Part shown: piece after piece, positions 1 through 7,474 of the stretch
Position numbering within the stretch: the first letter of the stretch is position 1
Layout of the letters: every line of letters starts with the position of its first letter
From: Verrucomicrobia bacterium UBA1731
GTDB taxonomy: Bacteria; Verrucomicrobiota; Kiritimatiellia; RFP12; UBA1067
Length of the DNA stretch: 16,953 nucleotides
Assembly (NCBI GenBank): GCA_002317575.1
Contig: DCIH01000042.1
Coordinates: forward strand, 13,298-30,250
Direction of reading: 5' to 3'
Program-made: the position numbers and the translations under genes
The notes under the pieces: model-generated
What the model was told of the DNA's origin: nothing
The model's database searches: none
What the model saw: only the letters and a program-made list of their open reading frames with translations

Positions 1-672
1 GACGGCGCGGCGTTCGTGGGCGAGTTCCGCGAGCAGGGGTATCTGCCTGAGGCGCTCTTTAACTATCTGCTGCTCCTCGGCTGGAATCCGGGCGACGAAC
101 GTGAAGTGCTCACGCGCGAGGAAATGGTGAAGCTCTTCACGCTCGAGGCGGTGCATGTCACGGCGGCGCGCTTCGACATCAAGAAGCTCCAGTGGATGAA
201 CGGCGAGTATGTGAAGCGCCTGCCGCGCGAAACATTCAAGCAGGAGCTCGTCGAGCGCATCCAGCAGGGCGGCTACGCGATCCCCGCGGACTTCAACCTC
301 GACCTGCTCGCGGACCAGCTGCAGATCCGCACGAAGTTCCTCACGGACATTCCCGGCAACTGCGGCTATTTCTTCACGGACGATTTCCCCATGGACGAAA
401 AGGCCGTGGAGAAGCGCCTCAGGAAGGAAGGCGTCAAGGAGACGCTGGAGGACCTCGCCAACCGCTTTGAGAAGCTTGAGCCGTTCACGACGGCCGCGGG
501 CGAGGCGATGGTGAAGGAGCTTTCGCAGGGCAACGGCATGGGGCCGTGGGTGCATCCGATCCGTGTGGCCGTCTCCGGCCGCATGGAAGGCCCCGGGCTC
601 TTCGAGATGCTCGAGTTGCTCGGCCGCGAGAAGACGGTCGCCCGTCTCCGCAAGGCCGCTGCGATGCTGTGA
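1..672 (+). CDS. gltX: Glutamyl-tRNA synthetase, C-terminal part (5' truncated by window edge)
   Basis: Charges tRNA-Glu with glutamate in the cytoplasm (class I aminoacyl-tRNA synthetase). The frame is open from base 1, so 223 residues of the C-terminal part are visible and the true start lies outside; a GTG at 16 is internal. The visible part begins DGAAFVGEFREQGYLPEAL, the segment that directly follows the KMSKR-type loop in GluRS, and continues with FNYLLLLGW and the MNGEYVK region of the stem-contact fold. The helical anticodon-binding domain follows. The C-terminus, with PIRVAVSGRMEGPGLFEML and a final helix, is characteristic of bacterial GluRS rather than GlnRS. The stop overlaps the next start as ATGA, so the downstream isomerase is probably translationally coupled. 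The HIGH motif and active site are not visible, so intactness cannot be judged. Confidence 0.95.
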   Translation, partial: DGAAFVGEFREQGYLPEALFNYLLLLGWNPGDEREVLTREEMVKLFTLEAVHVTAARFDIKKLQWMNGEYVKRLPRETFKQELVERIQQGGYAIPADFNLDLLADQLQIRTKFLTDIPGNCGYFFTDDFPMDEKAVEKRLRKEGVKETLEDLANRFEKLEPFTTAAGEAMVKELSQGNGMGPWVHPIRVAVSGRMEGPGLFEMLELLGREKTVARLRKAAAML

Positions 673-1502
673 TGACATACGCGCTGTCAACGAACTGGAA
701 CAACGGGCGTCTCGAGGACGGTGCGGCCATCGCCGACGAGGCGCTTGAACTCGGTTTCGATTCGCTGGAGCTCGGTTTCCGCACGACGCCCGAACAGCTG
801 GACGGTTTTCGGCGGCGTCTGGACCAAATACCCGTGACGAGCGTGCACGCGTACTGTCCCGTGCCGCCGGGGGCGCCCTCGGGTCATCCCGAATTGTACC
901 AGCTCGCGTCCGTCGATCCGGATCAGCGCGCGCTTGCGCGCCTGTATTTGAAGAAGACATTCGCGCTCGCCGCGGAACTGGGCGCGCGCGCGGTGGTGTT
1001 TCACGCGGGCTCCAGGCCGAAGCCGTATCCGTGGCCGTTTCGGCGCTGGACGCCGGACACGGACGAATTTTTCCGCGCCGAGTTCGAGAAGCTCGCGCCC
1101 GAGTTGGAGAAGCTCAACCTTGTGCTGTGTCTTGAAAATCTGCCGCGTCCGAACGCCTATCCGAACGCGGACGAGGTGGAGTCGCTGATGAAGGATTTCG
1201 CGGGTGCGCCGTTGAAGCTGTGGTTCGATACGGGCCATGCGCGCGTGCGGGAGACGAACGGCTGGTCCGCGCCGGCGACGGATATCGCGCAGCGCTTGGA
1301 CGAATTCGTCTACGGCATGCATTTGAACGACGTCGAAGACATGCACGACGACCATTTCGCGCCCGGCGACGGAAAGGTCGATTTCGCGGCGCTCAAGCCG
1401 CTCGCGGAGAAGGTGGCGCTGCGCGTCTTCGAACCCCGCGAGGGCGTAACGCGCGAGCAGCTCGTGGCGGGCGTCGCGCGCATCCGCGAAATGTGGGGCT
1501 GA
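672..1502 (+). CDS. Sugar phosphate isomerase/epimerase-like TIM-barrel protein (AP endonuclease 2 / xylose isomerase-like family)
   Basis: A 276-residue cytoplasmic TIM barrel of the xylose isomerase-like/AP endonuclease 2 superfamily, which isomerises or epimerises sugars or acts on abasic DNA using divalent metals. Candidate metal and catalytic residues lie in the expected order: H59 (HAYCP), H111 (VVFHAGS), E155 (CLENLPRP), D186 and H189 (FDTGHARV), H217 (MHLND), then H228 in DDHFAPGDGKVDF, and E254 near the C-terminus. The DxHxxPGxGxxDF pattern is typical of this superfamily. I chose the ATG at 672 because it overlaps the gltX stop (ATGA) and puts the first beta strand (ALSTNW) right at the N-terminus; the frame is open further upstream but only inside gltX. 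No signal peptide. The substrate cannot be read from the sequence. DNA-repair endonuclease IV is less likely because length and spacing fit the sugar isomerase branch better. Confidence 0.85.
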   Translation: MTYALSTNWNNGRLEDGAAIADEALELGFDSLELGFRTTPEQLDGFRRRLDQIPVTSVHAYCPVPPGAPSGHPELYQLASVDPDQRALARLYLKKTFALAAELGARAVVFHAGSRPKPYPWPFRRWTPDTDEFFRAEFEKLAPELEKLNLVLCLENLPRPNAYPNADEVESLMKDFAGAPLKLWFDTGHARVRETNGWSAPATDIAQRLDEFVYGMHLNDVEDMHDDHFAPGDGKVDFAALKPLAEKVALRVFEPREGVTREQLVAGVARIREMWG

Positions 1503-1604
1503 AGGTTGGAGGCCGCTGGGCGGTCCGTGCGGGGCATCTTGAAGCGGCGAGGGCGCCGCTTCTCCTGTGCGGGACCGCGTGCCCCGCCACACCTAGCGTG
1601 TCAT
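1503..1604 (+). other. Structured intergenic segment with alternative complementary arms
   Basis: No gene is seen between the isomerase stop and the next promoter. Besides the hairpin at 1541-1562, two further perfect complements flank it: GCGGTCC (1520-1526) with GGACCGC (1572-1578), and GCGGGGCA (1529-1536) with TGCCCCGC (1580-1587). Their order is A-B-hairpin-A'-B', so the two outer helices cannot both form as a simple nested fold; they would be alternatives or a pseudoknot. It could be a structured 3' UTR or a small RNA. The GC-rich base composition makes chance pairing possible. Confidence 0.35.
1541..1562 (+). terminator. GC-rich hairpin, possible terminator or mRNA 3' stabiliser
   Basis: GAAGCGGCG (1541-1549) and CGCCGCTTC (1554-1562) form a perfect 9-bp stem with the loop AGGG, starting 38 bases after the isomerase stop. 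No T-run follows (next bases TCCTGTGC), so it is not a classical intrinsic terminator. It could mark the 3' end of the gltX-isomerase transcript or be the core of a larger RNA fold. Confidence 0.45.
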
Positions 1605-1633
1605 TTGCATCACGCCCCCAAACGTGTTAGAAT
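1605..1633 (+). promoter_or_regulatory. Sigma-70-type promoter with extended -10, upstream of the lipoprotein gene
   Basis: TTGCAT (1605-1610) and TAGAAT (1628-1633) are separated by exactly 17 bases. TG at 1625-1626 one base before the -10 makes an extended -10 (TGtTAGAAT). This leaves a leader of roughly 50 bases, pyrimidine-rich, ending in AAAGGA (1677-1682) six bases before the ATG at 1689. Hexamer match to the housekeeping consensus is four of six for the -35 and five of six for the -10. Confidence 0.6.
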
Positions 1634-1688
1634 TTTCCGCATTATCTCTTCCAACCCTTCAACTTTCAACTAACACAAAGGAACGGAC

Positions 1689-2711
1689 ATGAAGAATCTT
1701 GCTCTCACTGCGTTCGCGGCCGCCGCTTTGGCCGGCTGCACTTGCACGCCCTGCGGTACATGCGAAACCAAATGCGACAACTGCACCTGCGCGGCGCAGC
1801 CCGCGTGCTGCGGCGGCGTGTACGGCAACTGGAGCGCGAAGCTCCCGTACGACACGATGTTCGCCGGCAGCTTCATCTTCTCGAAGGACGAGAAGGGCGC
1901 GCCCAAGGCGTTCGTGCTGTGGCGCTGGGGTTCGCCCGAGTGGGTCACGAACCTGAAGATCGACGGCAATTCGTTCTCCTTCGACCATCCGTACGGTCTG
2001 CACTACCGCGGCAAGGTGTGCGGCGACAAGCTCGAGGGCGAGCTCCAGGAGTTCGACACGCGCAACGGCAAGGCCACGAGCGACTGGAAGAAGTTCACCG
2101 GCTGGCGCAACAAACCCGCCCCGAAGGCGAACACGGCGGACGCGAAGTTCGGCGCGCCGATCGACCTCCTCAAGGACGGTCTCGACGGCTGGAAGACGAT
2201 GGATCCGAAGGCGAAGTTCGGCTGGTCGTTCAAGGACGGCGTCCTTTCCAACAAGCTCGGCCTCAACGCCGAAGGCAAGTGGGCGGGCGGCGGCTGCAAC
2301 CTCATGAGCAAGCGCGCCGATTTCAAGGACTTTAACCTCGAGTACGACGTGAGCGTGCCGAAGGATTCCAACTCGGGCGTGTATCTGCGCGGCCGCTATG
2401 AGATTCAGGTCATCGATAGCTACGGCAAGAAGGTCGACCGCCACAACATGGCCGCCTACTACGGCCGCGTGACGCCCCTGGTCGCCGCCGAGAAGAAGCC
2501 GGGCGAGTGGCAGCACGTGTCGGTGACGCTCTACAAGCGCCATCTCACGGTTGTCCTCAACGGCCAGAAGATCATCGACAACGCCGTCGTCGAAGGTGTC
2601 ACGGGCGGCGCGATCGACGCCGACATCGAGGCCGCCGGCCCCCTTTATCTCCAGGGTGACCATTCCGATGCCGACTTCAAGAACATGATTCTCCGTCCCG
2701 TCGTGGAGTGA
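1689..2711 (+). CDS. Cysteine-rich lipoprotein with C-terminal DUF1080 (3-keto-disaccharide hydrolase) domain
   Basis: A 340-residue exported lipoprotein. The N-terminus has two basic-to-polar residues, a hydrophobic stretch and the lipobox LAG-C with lipidated Cys17. After Cys17 come eight more cysteines by residue 41 (19, 22, 25, 29, 32, 34, 40, 41), an unusual metallothionein-like tether. Residues about 45-135 form a Trp/aromatic-rich, probably beta domain that I do not recognise. Residues about 155-338 are a DUF1080 domain (concanavalin-like jelly roll), with the conserved S227-N-S-G-V-Y-L-R-G-R-Y-E-I-Q-V-I-D block and the W274QHVSVTLY / VVLNGQKIIDN strands. Known family members hydrolyse 3-keto-glycosides, and many PVC genomes carry numerous paralogs. 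Start chosen from the lipobox position and AAAGGA six bases upstream. Its stop is overlapped by the next gene. The actual substrate is unknown. Confidence 0.88.
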   Translation: MKNLALTAFAAAALAGCTCTPCGTCETKCDNCTCAAQPACCGGVYGNWSAKLPYDTMFAGSFIFSKDEKGAPKAFVLWRWGSPEWVTNLKIDGNSFSFDHPYGLHYRGKVCGDKLEGELQEFDTRNGKATSDWKKFTGWRNKPAPKANTADAKFGAPIDLLKDGLDGWKTMDPKAKFGWSFKDGVLSNKLGLNAEGKWAGGGCNLMSKRADFKDFNLEYDVSVPKDSNSGVYLRGRYEIQVIDSYGKKVDRHNMAAYYGRVTPLVAAEKKPGEWQHVSVTLYKRHLTVVLNGQKIIDNAVVEGVTGGAIDADIEAAGPLYLQGDHSDADFKNMILRPVVE

Positions 2712-3304
2712 TTTTGGGCGAAGTGGTCATACTGGCGGCGGGGGATTTTCCCCGCCGCGGCGGCGATGCGCGGCGGCTTCTCGAAACCGCCGCGCGCGTC
2801 GTTTGTTGTGACGGCGCGGCGGACGCGTTCCGCCGCCGGCTGGGGCGCGACCCGGACGCGGTGGTGGGCGACGGTGATTCGCTGAAAGGGCGTTTTCCGT
2901 GCGTCGAGCGCGTCGCGGAGCAGGAAACGAACGACCTCGAGAAGGCGGTGCGGTACTGCCGTGCGCGCGGCTGGAAGAATCCGATCGTGGTGGGCGCGAC
3001 GGGAAAGCGCGAGGACCACACGCTCGGCAATGTATTCCGCACGCTCGATCTGGGCGTGGAGATCGTCACGGACTTCGGCCGGTTCACGCCGTTTTGCGGA
3101 ACGAAGTGCTTCCACACGCGGAAGGGACAGGCGGTCTCCGTCTTCGCGCCGGATCCGGAAACGCAAATGACGTCCAAAGGCCTCGAATGGCCGCTGGACG
3201 GCGTACGGTTCAAGAATCTTCATTGTGCCACGCTCAATCGCGCGACGGGCGCGCGCGTGACGCTCACGAGCACGCGGCGCGCGCTCGTGTTCGTTCAACA
3301 GTGA
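2708..3304 (+). CDS. thiN: Thiamine pyrophosphokinase
   Basis: Transfers pyrophosphate from ATP to thiamine, giving thiamine diphosphate, in the cytoplasm. It is 198 residues from the GTG at 2708. Catalytic-domain motifs are in order: GDFP (12-15), CCDGAAD (33-39), PDAVVGDGDSL (49-59; the Asp cluster that binds Mg-ATP), ETNDLEKAV (73-81), and GATGKREDHTLGN (96-108). The C-terminal part (about 130-198) corresponds to the beta-sheet thiamine-binding domain. The GTG at 2708 overlaps the preceding stop as GTGA, implying translational coupling. TTG 2714 and GTG 2723 are alternatives; GTG 2723 would start right before the first beta strand (VILAAGDFP) and would sit at a usual distance from GGAG (2705-2708). 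No other thiamine gene is in view, so this looks like a salvage kinase placed by chance behind a lipoprotein gene. Confidence 0.93.
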   Translation: MILGEVVILAAGDFPRRGGDARRLLETAARVVCCDGAADAFRRRLGRDPDAVVGDGDSLKGRFPCVERVAEQETNDLEKAVRYCRARGWKNPIVVGATGKREDHTLGNVFRTLDLGVEIVTDFGRFTPFCGTKCFHTRKGQAVSVFAPDPETQMTSKGLEWPLDGVRFKNLHCATLNRATGARVTLTSTRRALVFVQQ

Positions 3305-3308
3305 CTTA

Positions 3309-3317
3309 TGGTATAAT
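3309..3317 (+). promoter_or_regulatory. Extended -10 promoter of the three-gene envelope operon
   Basis: TGG-TATAAT with a perfect -10 hexamer (3312-3317) and the TGn extension (3309-3311), starting five bases after the thiN stop. No convincing -35 is visible at 16-18 bases; the bases there fall in the thiN end (TTCGTT at best). A start near 3324 would give a leader of about 100 bases before the ATG at 3425. The same TGGTATAAT string recurs at 15694. Confidence 0.65.
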
Positions 3318-3332
3318 TTTCGTTCTTGTTTA

Positions 3333-3398
3333 AACCGTGAACGGTTGCGGGTTTTCGCGCATTTGCTCTTGTGTGGGGCAATGGTTTCGCGAATTGCC
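3333..3398 (+). promoter_or_regulatory. Leader with small hairpins upstream of the envelope operon
   Basis: Within the likely 5' leader, AACCGTGAACGGTT (3333-3346) is a 14-base palindrome that can fold as a 5-bp stem with a UGAA loop. It lies about ten bases after the expected transcription start, so it could also be an operator. It is followed by GCGGGTTTT, which looks weakly terminator-like for thiN readthrough. A second pair, GGCAAT (3377-3382) and ATTGCC (3393-3398), has a 10-base loop and ends 26 bases before the start codon. I match no known riboswitch. Confidence 0.35.
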
Positions 3399-3424
3399 GC
3401 AAACGCCCTCGAAAAGAACGAAAT

Positions 3425-6400
3425 ATGCCATTTTTTGCACCTTGGATGTTGTTGGGGTTGATCGCCGCCGCGGCGCCGATCATTCTCCATTTGCTGCGCA
3501 AGCGCACCGCCCGGCGCATGGTGTGGGGCGCTTGGATGTTTCTGATGGCGTCGATGCGCCTGCGCCGCCGCCGCGTGATGATCGAGGATGTCATCCTTCT
3601 CGTCGTGCGCACGCTCATCCTCGCGCTCGCCGCGCTCGCGTTCGCGCGTCCGTTCCTGCCGGAAATGCACCTCTTCGGCAACCGCGGCATGGACAAGGAC
3701 GTGGTGATCGTCCTGGACCGCTCCGCGTCCATGAACCTGTACCGTCCCGACGGCCGCCGCGCGTTCGACGTGGCGCTCGAGGAGGCGCGCGAGCTCATCA
3801 AGCTTTCCCCGCACGGCACGGCGTTCGGTCTCGTCTTGGGCGACGGCACGCCGCAGATCCTCACCTCCGCGCCGTTCTCCACCAAGCGCGAAGTGCTCGA
3901 CCTCCTGGACGATCTGAAGGCGGGCTCCGGCACGATGGACGTGCCGCGCACGCTCGCGGCGGCGGGCGAAGTGCTCGCAGGCGGCAACAACCCCGGCAAG
4001 GAAGTCGTCATCTTCGGCGACGGCCAGGGCTACGGCTGGAAGGCCGCCGACGAGCGCGAATGGCGCCAGGTCGCGAACGTCTACTCCCGCTTCCGCACGC
4101 GCCCGCCCGTGGTGTGGCGCGTCCTGGACCGTCCCGCCAAGGTGAAGAACGTCGCGATCGAATCGGTGCAGCCCTCGCGCCGCATCATCGGCACGGACCG
4201 TCCCGCCACGTTCACGGTCACCGTGCTCAACGCCGGCACGGAGGCGGTATCCCCCGGCGACCTCACGATTTCGGTGGACGGCGGCGAAGCGTTCAAAACG
4301 CCCCTCGGCCAGATCCTGCCCGGGCTTTCGCGCACGGTCAACTATCCCTGCGAGTTCAAGACGAACGGCCACCACGACGTGGTGACATCCATCGCGCTCG
4401 AGGACGACATCGCCTGCGACAACGTGGTGTCCAACCCCGTGGAGGTGATCGACGAACTCAAGGTGCTGCTCGTCAACGGCAACCCCGCGGCCGAAAAGTA
4501 CGAGCGCCCCACGGCGTTCCTCGAGGCGGCGCTCCGTCCCGAAGTGAAGGGCACCAACTACGTCTTCCTCGTGAAGCCCCAGACGGTCCGCGCGGGCGAC
4601 CTGGAGACGACGAACGTGTTCGGCGGCGTGGCGGTGACCGTGCTGTGCGACGTGCCGATGCTGAACCCCAAGGCGGCCACGAACCTCGCGAACTGGGTCG
4701 CGGGCGGCGGCGGACTGCTGGTGATGCCCGGCGAAAAGGCGCAGCTCGGCTTCTACACCAACTGGCAGACGCGCACGGGCGGCAAAGTGCTGTCGCGCTG
4801 CTGGACGAACTTCAACCCGAAGTGCGAAAACCTGCTGCTCGAAAAGGCGCCCGTCCTGGGGCGCGTCGAATTCGACGAAGGATCGCTCACCAACGACGTC
4901 GACGTCACGCGCCGCTTCAGCGACGACACGGCCGCCTTCGTGGCGGGCAAGTACGGCAAGGGCCTCGTCGGCATCTCCGCCGTGCCGTTCGACATGGCGT
5001 GGACCACGCTCCCGGCGCGTCCGCAGTTCGTGCCGATGGCCCACGAGATCGTCTACGCGCTCACGGCCACCAACTCCGTGACGAACCTCGAGGACACCCG
5101 CTGGCGCGCCCGCGAAGGCAACCTCGAGCCGCTCACCGACGAACAGGCGGACCAGCTGCGCGTGCACGTCGATCTGATGCTCGCGCGCCTCAAGGACGAC
5201 GCGCTCGCCGCCGTGGTGGGCCGCAGCTTCGGCGTCGAGATCTGGCGTCCGTTCGCGCTGATCGCGCTCTTCCTCGCGTTCTTCGAAATCTGGTTCCGCC
5301 GCAAGGTGGACGCGGAGCGCGGCACCACGCGCGCGCGTTCGGCGTTCCGCACGTTCCTGCGCGCCGCGGGCATCCTCGCGCTCGTGTGGATGCAGTTCCA
5401 CCTCGTGTGGGTGCACGACGTCACGCGCGCGGTGCACCGCCGCGTCGCCGTGTTCACCGACCGGTCGCTGTCGATGTGCCGCCACGATCTCGACGAGCAC
5501 GGTGAGACGAACAAGACGACGCGCCTCGACCTGGCCACCAATGTGGCCGCCCGGATCGAGAAGAAGCTGGCGGACAAGTACGACGTGGAGCCCTGGACCT
5601 TCGGCGGCGAAACGACGGACTTCGCGCAGGCGCTCGAATACGCGATGGAGCGCATCCCCGCGGAGGAGCTCGCGGGCGCGGTGTTCGTCACCGACGGCCG
5701 CCGCACCGGCGGGGCGGGACCCGAAGCGGCCGCCCGGCGCTTCGCGCACGTCGGCGCGCGCATTTCCTCGGTGGTGATCGGCAGCGTCTCGAACCGTCCC
5801 GATGTCGCGATCGCGGACGTGCGCTGCCCCTCGAGCGTGTTCCTCGGCGACAAGGTGCGCGCGGGCGTGACGATCCGCGCGGACCGCATGGCCAAGAAGA
5901 AGATCACGGTGAAGTTCTTCAACGGCGACAAGGAACTCGACGCGCGCGAATTCGAGATCGACAAGGACGCGTGGACGAAGGACGTCCGCTTCATGGACGA
6001 CCCCGAAGAGCGCGGCCTCAAGCACTACCGCGTGGCGGTGGAAACGCCGGACGACGATGTGGAGGCCGCGAACGACGAATGGCCGATCGACGTGTCCGTC
6101 TCCGACGACCGCACCAACGTGCTCGTTGCGGACCGCCGTCCGCGCTGGGAGTTCCGCTATCTGCGCAACCTCTTCTACGGCCGCGACAAATCCGTGCACC
6201 TGCAGTACTTCCTCACCGAGCCGGATCTCCTGTCGGGCCAGACGCAGAAGGACCCGCCGCCGGCGGACGCGACGCGCGAATTCGGCGACGCCGAAGCGGG
6301 CGCGCTGCCGCGGACGCGCAACGACTGGCGCAAGTTCGACGTGCTCATCCTCGGCGACCTGCCGCCCGAAACGCTCACGCCCGAGGTGGTGGAGGAGATC

Positions 6401-7474
6401 CGCTACTGCGTGGAGGAGCGCGGCGCGATGGCCGTGTTCATCGCCGGCCCCAGGAACCTGCCCGCGGCGTACGCGGCGGCGCAGTCGAAGCTCCTCGATC
6501 TGCTGCCCGTGTCGATCACGAACGCCGAAGGCGCGGTGGATCTCGACTGGTCCGTCGAACCGTTCAAGTTCGCGCTTTCGCCCTCCGGCCGCGCGCACGG
6601 CATGATGGAGCTTTCCGATTCGCAGGCCGAAAGCGAGCAGATCTGGTCCGGCCTGCCCGACTGGAGCTCGCGCCTTACGGGCGCCACGGTGAAGCCGGGC
6701 GCGGAAGTGTTCGCCTTCGCGGGCGACTCCACCGCGCTCAAGGCGCCGCTCGTGATCGCCCAGCACAAGGGCCGCGGCAAGGTGGTGTTCCTCGCGACGG
6801 ACGAAATGTGGCGCCTGCGCTACCGCGTGGGCGACACCTACCACCACCGCTTCTGGGGGAACCTGCTCAAGTGGGGCGCGGGCGTCAAACTGCGCGACGG
6901 CAACCGCCACGCGCGCGTCGGCACCGATTCGCTGCACTATTCGCCGGGCGCGCCCGCGAAGATCGTGGTGCGGCTGCAGGACCGCGACTCCCTCGCGATC
7001 GCGGACGGCAAGGCCGTCGCGGAGGTGACCGACCCCAAGGGCCGCAAGCGCACGCTCGAGCTCACCGCGCTGGAGGGGTCCAACGGCTACTACGAGGCGC
7101 TCGTGGACGAGGCGGACGAAATCGGCGAATGGAAGGTGGCGGTGAAGAGCGAGAAGGCGGCGGAGATCCTGAAGGAGGACTGGCCGAAGGAGCTTTCCAC
7201 CACGTTCCGCGTGGCGGAAAGCTTCGCGCCGCTCGAGTACACGCATCTTTCCGCGGACGAAGCGGCGCCGCGCGAAATGGCGCGTCTGACGGGCGGCTCC
7301 ACGCTGAACCCCGAAAACGCCGAAGAGGAACTGTCGAACGCCTTCGGCGCGGGCCGCGGCGAGGTCGAGGAGCACGTCGAGAACCCGCTGTGGAACCACT
7401 GGTCGGTGTTCGCGCTCCTGGCGCTGGCGTTCATTTTGGAATGGATTCTCCGGAAGAAAAGGGGGCTCGCATGA
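3425..7474 (+). CDS. Double BatA/von Willebrand A membrane protein with GATase1-like domains (fusion-like)
   Basis: A 1349-residue inner-membrane protein. First half: BatA domain with helices at about 7-22 and 55-76, a vWA domain with MIDAS D98-R-S-A-S102, an Ig/CARDB-like stretch, and a GATase1-like segment at about 350-440. A third helix follows at about 607-625. The second half starts with a helix at about 643-660, then a second vWA domain with D679-R-S-L-S683, an Ig-like region, another GATase1-like segment (FDVLILGDLPPETLTPEVV, from about 970), and a C-terminal helix at about 1325-1342. Arg-rich loops (23-54, 626-640, and the last seven residues) put both vWA blocks in the periplasm. Single-block relatives are about half this length, so it looks like two such proteins fused. 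ATG 3425 is chosen because MPFFAPWMLLGL is the normal BatA start; the frame is open back to GTG 3371, but that only adds a polar extension. Overlaps the next gene by ATGA. Function unknown. Confidence 0.88.
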   Translation: MPFFAPWMLLGLIAAAAPIILHLLRKRTARRMVWGAWMFLMASMRLRRRRVMIEDVILLVVRTLILALAALAFARPFLPEMHLFGNRGMDKDVVIVLDRSASMNLYRPDGRRAFDVALEEARELIKLSPHGTAFGLVLGDGTPQILTSAPFSTKREVLDLLDDLKAGSGTMDVPRTLAAAGEVLAGGNNPGKEVVIFGDGQGYGWKAADEREWRQVANVYSRFRTRPPVVWRVLDRPAKVKNVAIESVQPSRRIIGTDRPATFTVTVLNAGTEAVSPGDLTISVDGGEAFKTPLGQILPGLSRTVNYPCEFKTNGHHDVVTSIALEDDIACDNVVSNPVEVIDELKVLLVNGNPAAEKYERPTAFLEAALRPEVKGTNYVFLVKPQTVRAGDLETTNVFGGVAVTVLCDVPMLNPKAATNLANWVAGGGGLLVMPGEKAQLGFYTNWQTRTGGKVLSRCWTNFNPKCENLLLEKAPVLGRVEFDEGSLTNDVDVTRRFSDDTAAFVAGKYGKGLVGISAVPFDMAWTTLPARPQFVPMAHEIVYALTATNSVTNLEDTRWRAREGNLEPLTDEQADQLRVHVDLMLARLKDDALAAVVGRSFGVEIWRPFALIALFLAFFEIWFRRKVDAERGTTRARSAFRTFLRAAGILALVWMQFHLVWVHDVTRAVHRRVAVFTDRSLSMCRHDLDEHGETNKTTRLDLATNVAARIEKKLADKYDVEPWTFGGETTDFAQALEYAMERIPAEELAGAVFVTDGRRTGGAGPEAAARRFAHVGARISSVVIGSVSNRPDVAIADVRCPSSVFLGDKVRAGVTIRADRMAKKKITVKFFNGDKELDAREFEIDKDAWTKDVRFMDDPEERGLKHYRVAVETPDDDVEAANDEWPIDVSVSDDRTNVLVADRRPRWEFRYLRNLFYGRDKSVHLQYFLTEPDLLSGQTQKDPPPADATREFGDAEAGALPRTRNDWRKFDVLILGDLPPETLTPEVVEEIRYCVEERGAMAVFIAGPRNLPAAYAAAQSKLLDLLPVSITNAEGAVDLDWSVEPFKFALSPSGRAHGMMELSDSQAESEQIWSGLPDWSSRLTGATVKPGAEVFAFAGDSTALKAPLVIAQHKGRGKVVFLATDEMWRLRYRVGDTYHHRFWGNLLKWGAGVKLRDGNRHARVGTDSLHYSPGAPAKIVVRLQDRDSLAIADGKAVAEVTDPKGRKRTLELTALEGSNGYYEALVDEADEIGEWKVAVKSEKAAEILKEDWPKELSTTFRVAESFAPLEYTHLSADEAAPREMARLTGGSTLNPENAEEELSNAFGAGRGEVEEHVENPLWNHWSVFALLALAFILEWILRKKRGLA

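Noticed and set aside
3371..3424. Upstream GTG start for the vWA protein
   Set aside because: The extension is polar and basic, precedes the canonical BatA N-terminus, and overlaps a leader hairpin; ATG 3425 fits the family.
2645..7399. Open frame of about 1580 codons on the minus strand
   Set aside because: It crosses thiN, an intergenic promoter and most of the vWA gene, and reads as His/Arg/Ala/Val-rich noise with no recognisable motif; the + strand frames there carry clear family motifs.
5971..7470. 500-codon upstream extension of the giant gene's frame
   Set aside because: It lies inside the vWA gene and is Arg/Ala/Gly noise; the first membrane-protein sequence begins at the ATG 7471.
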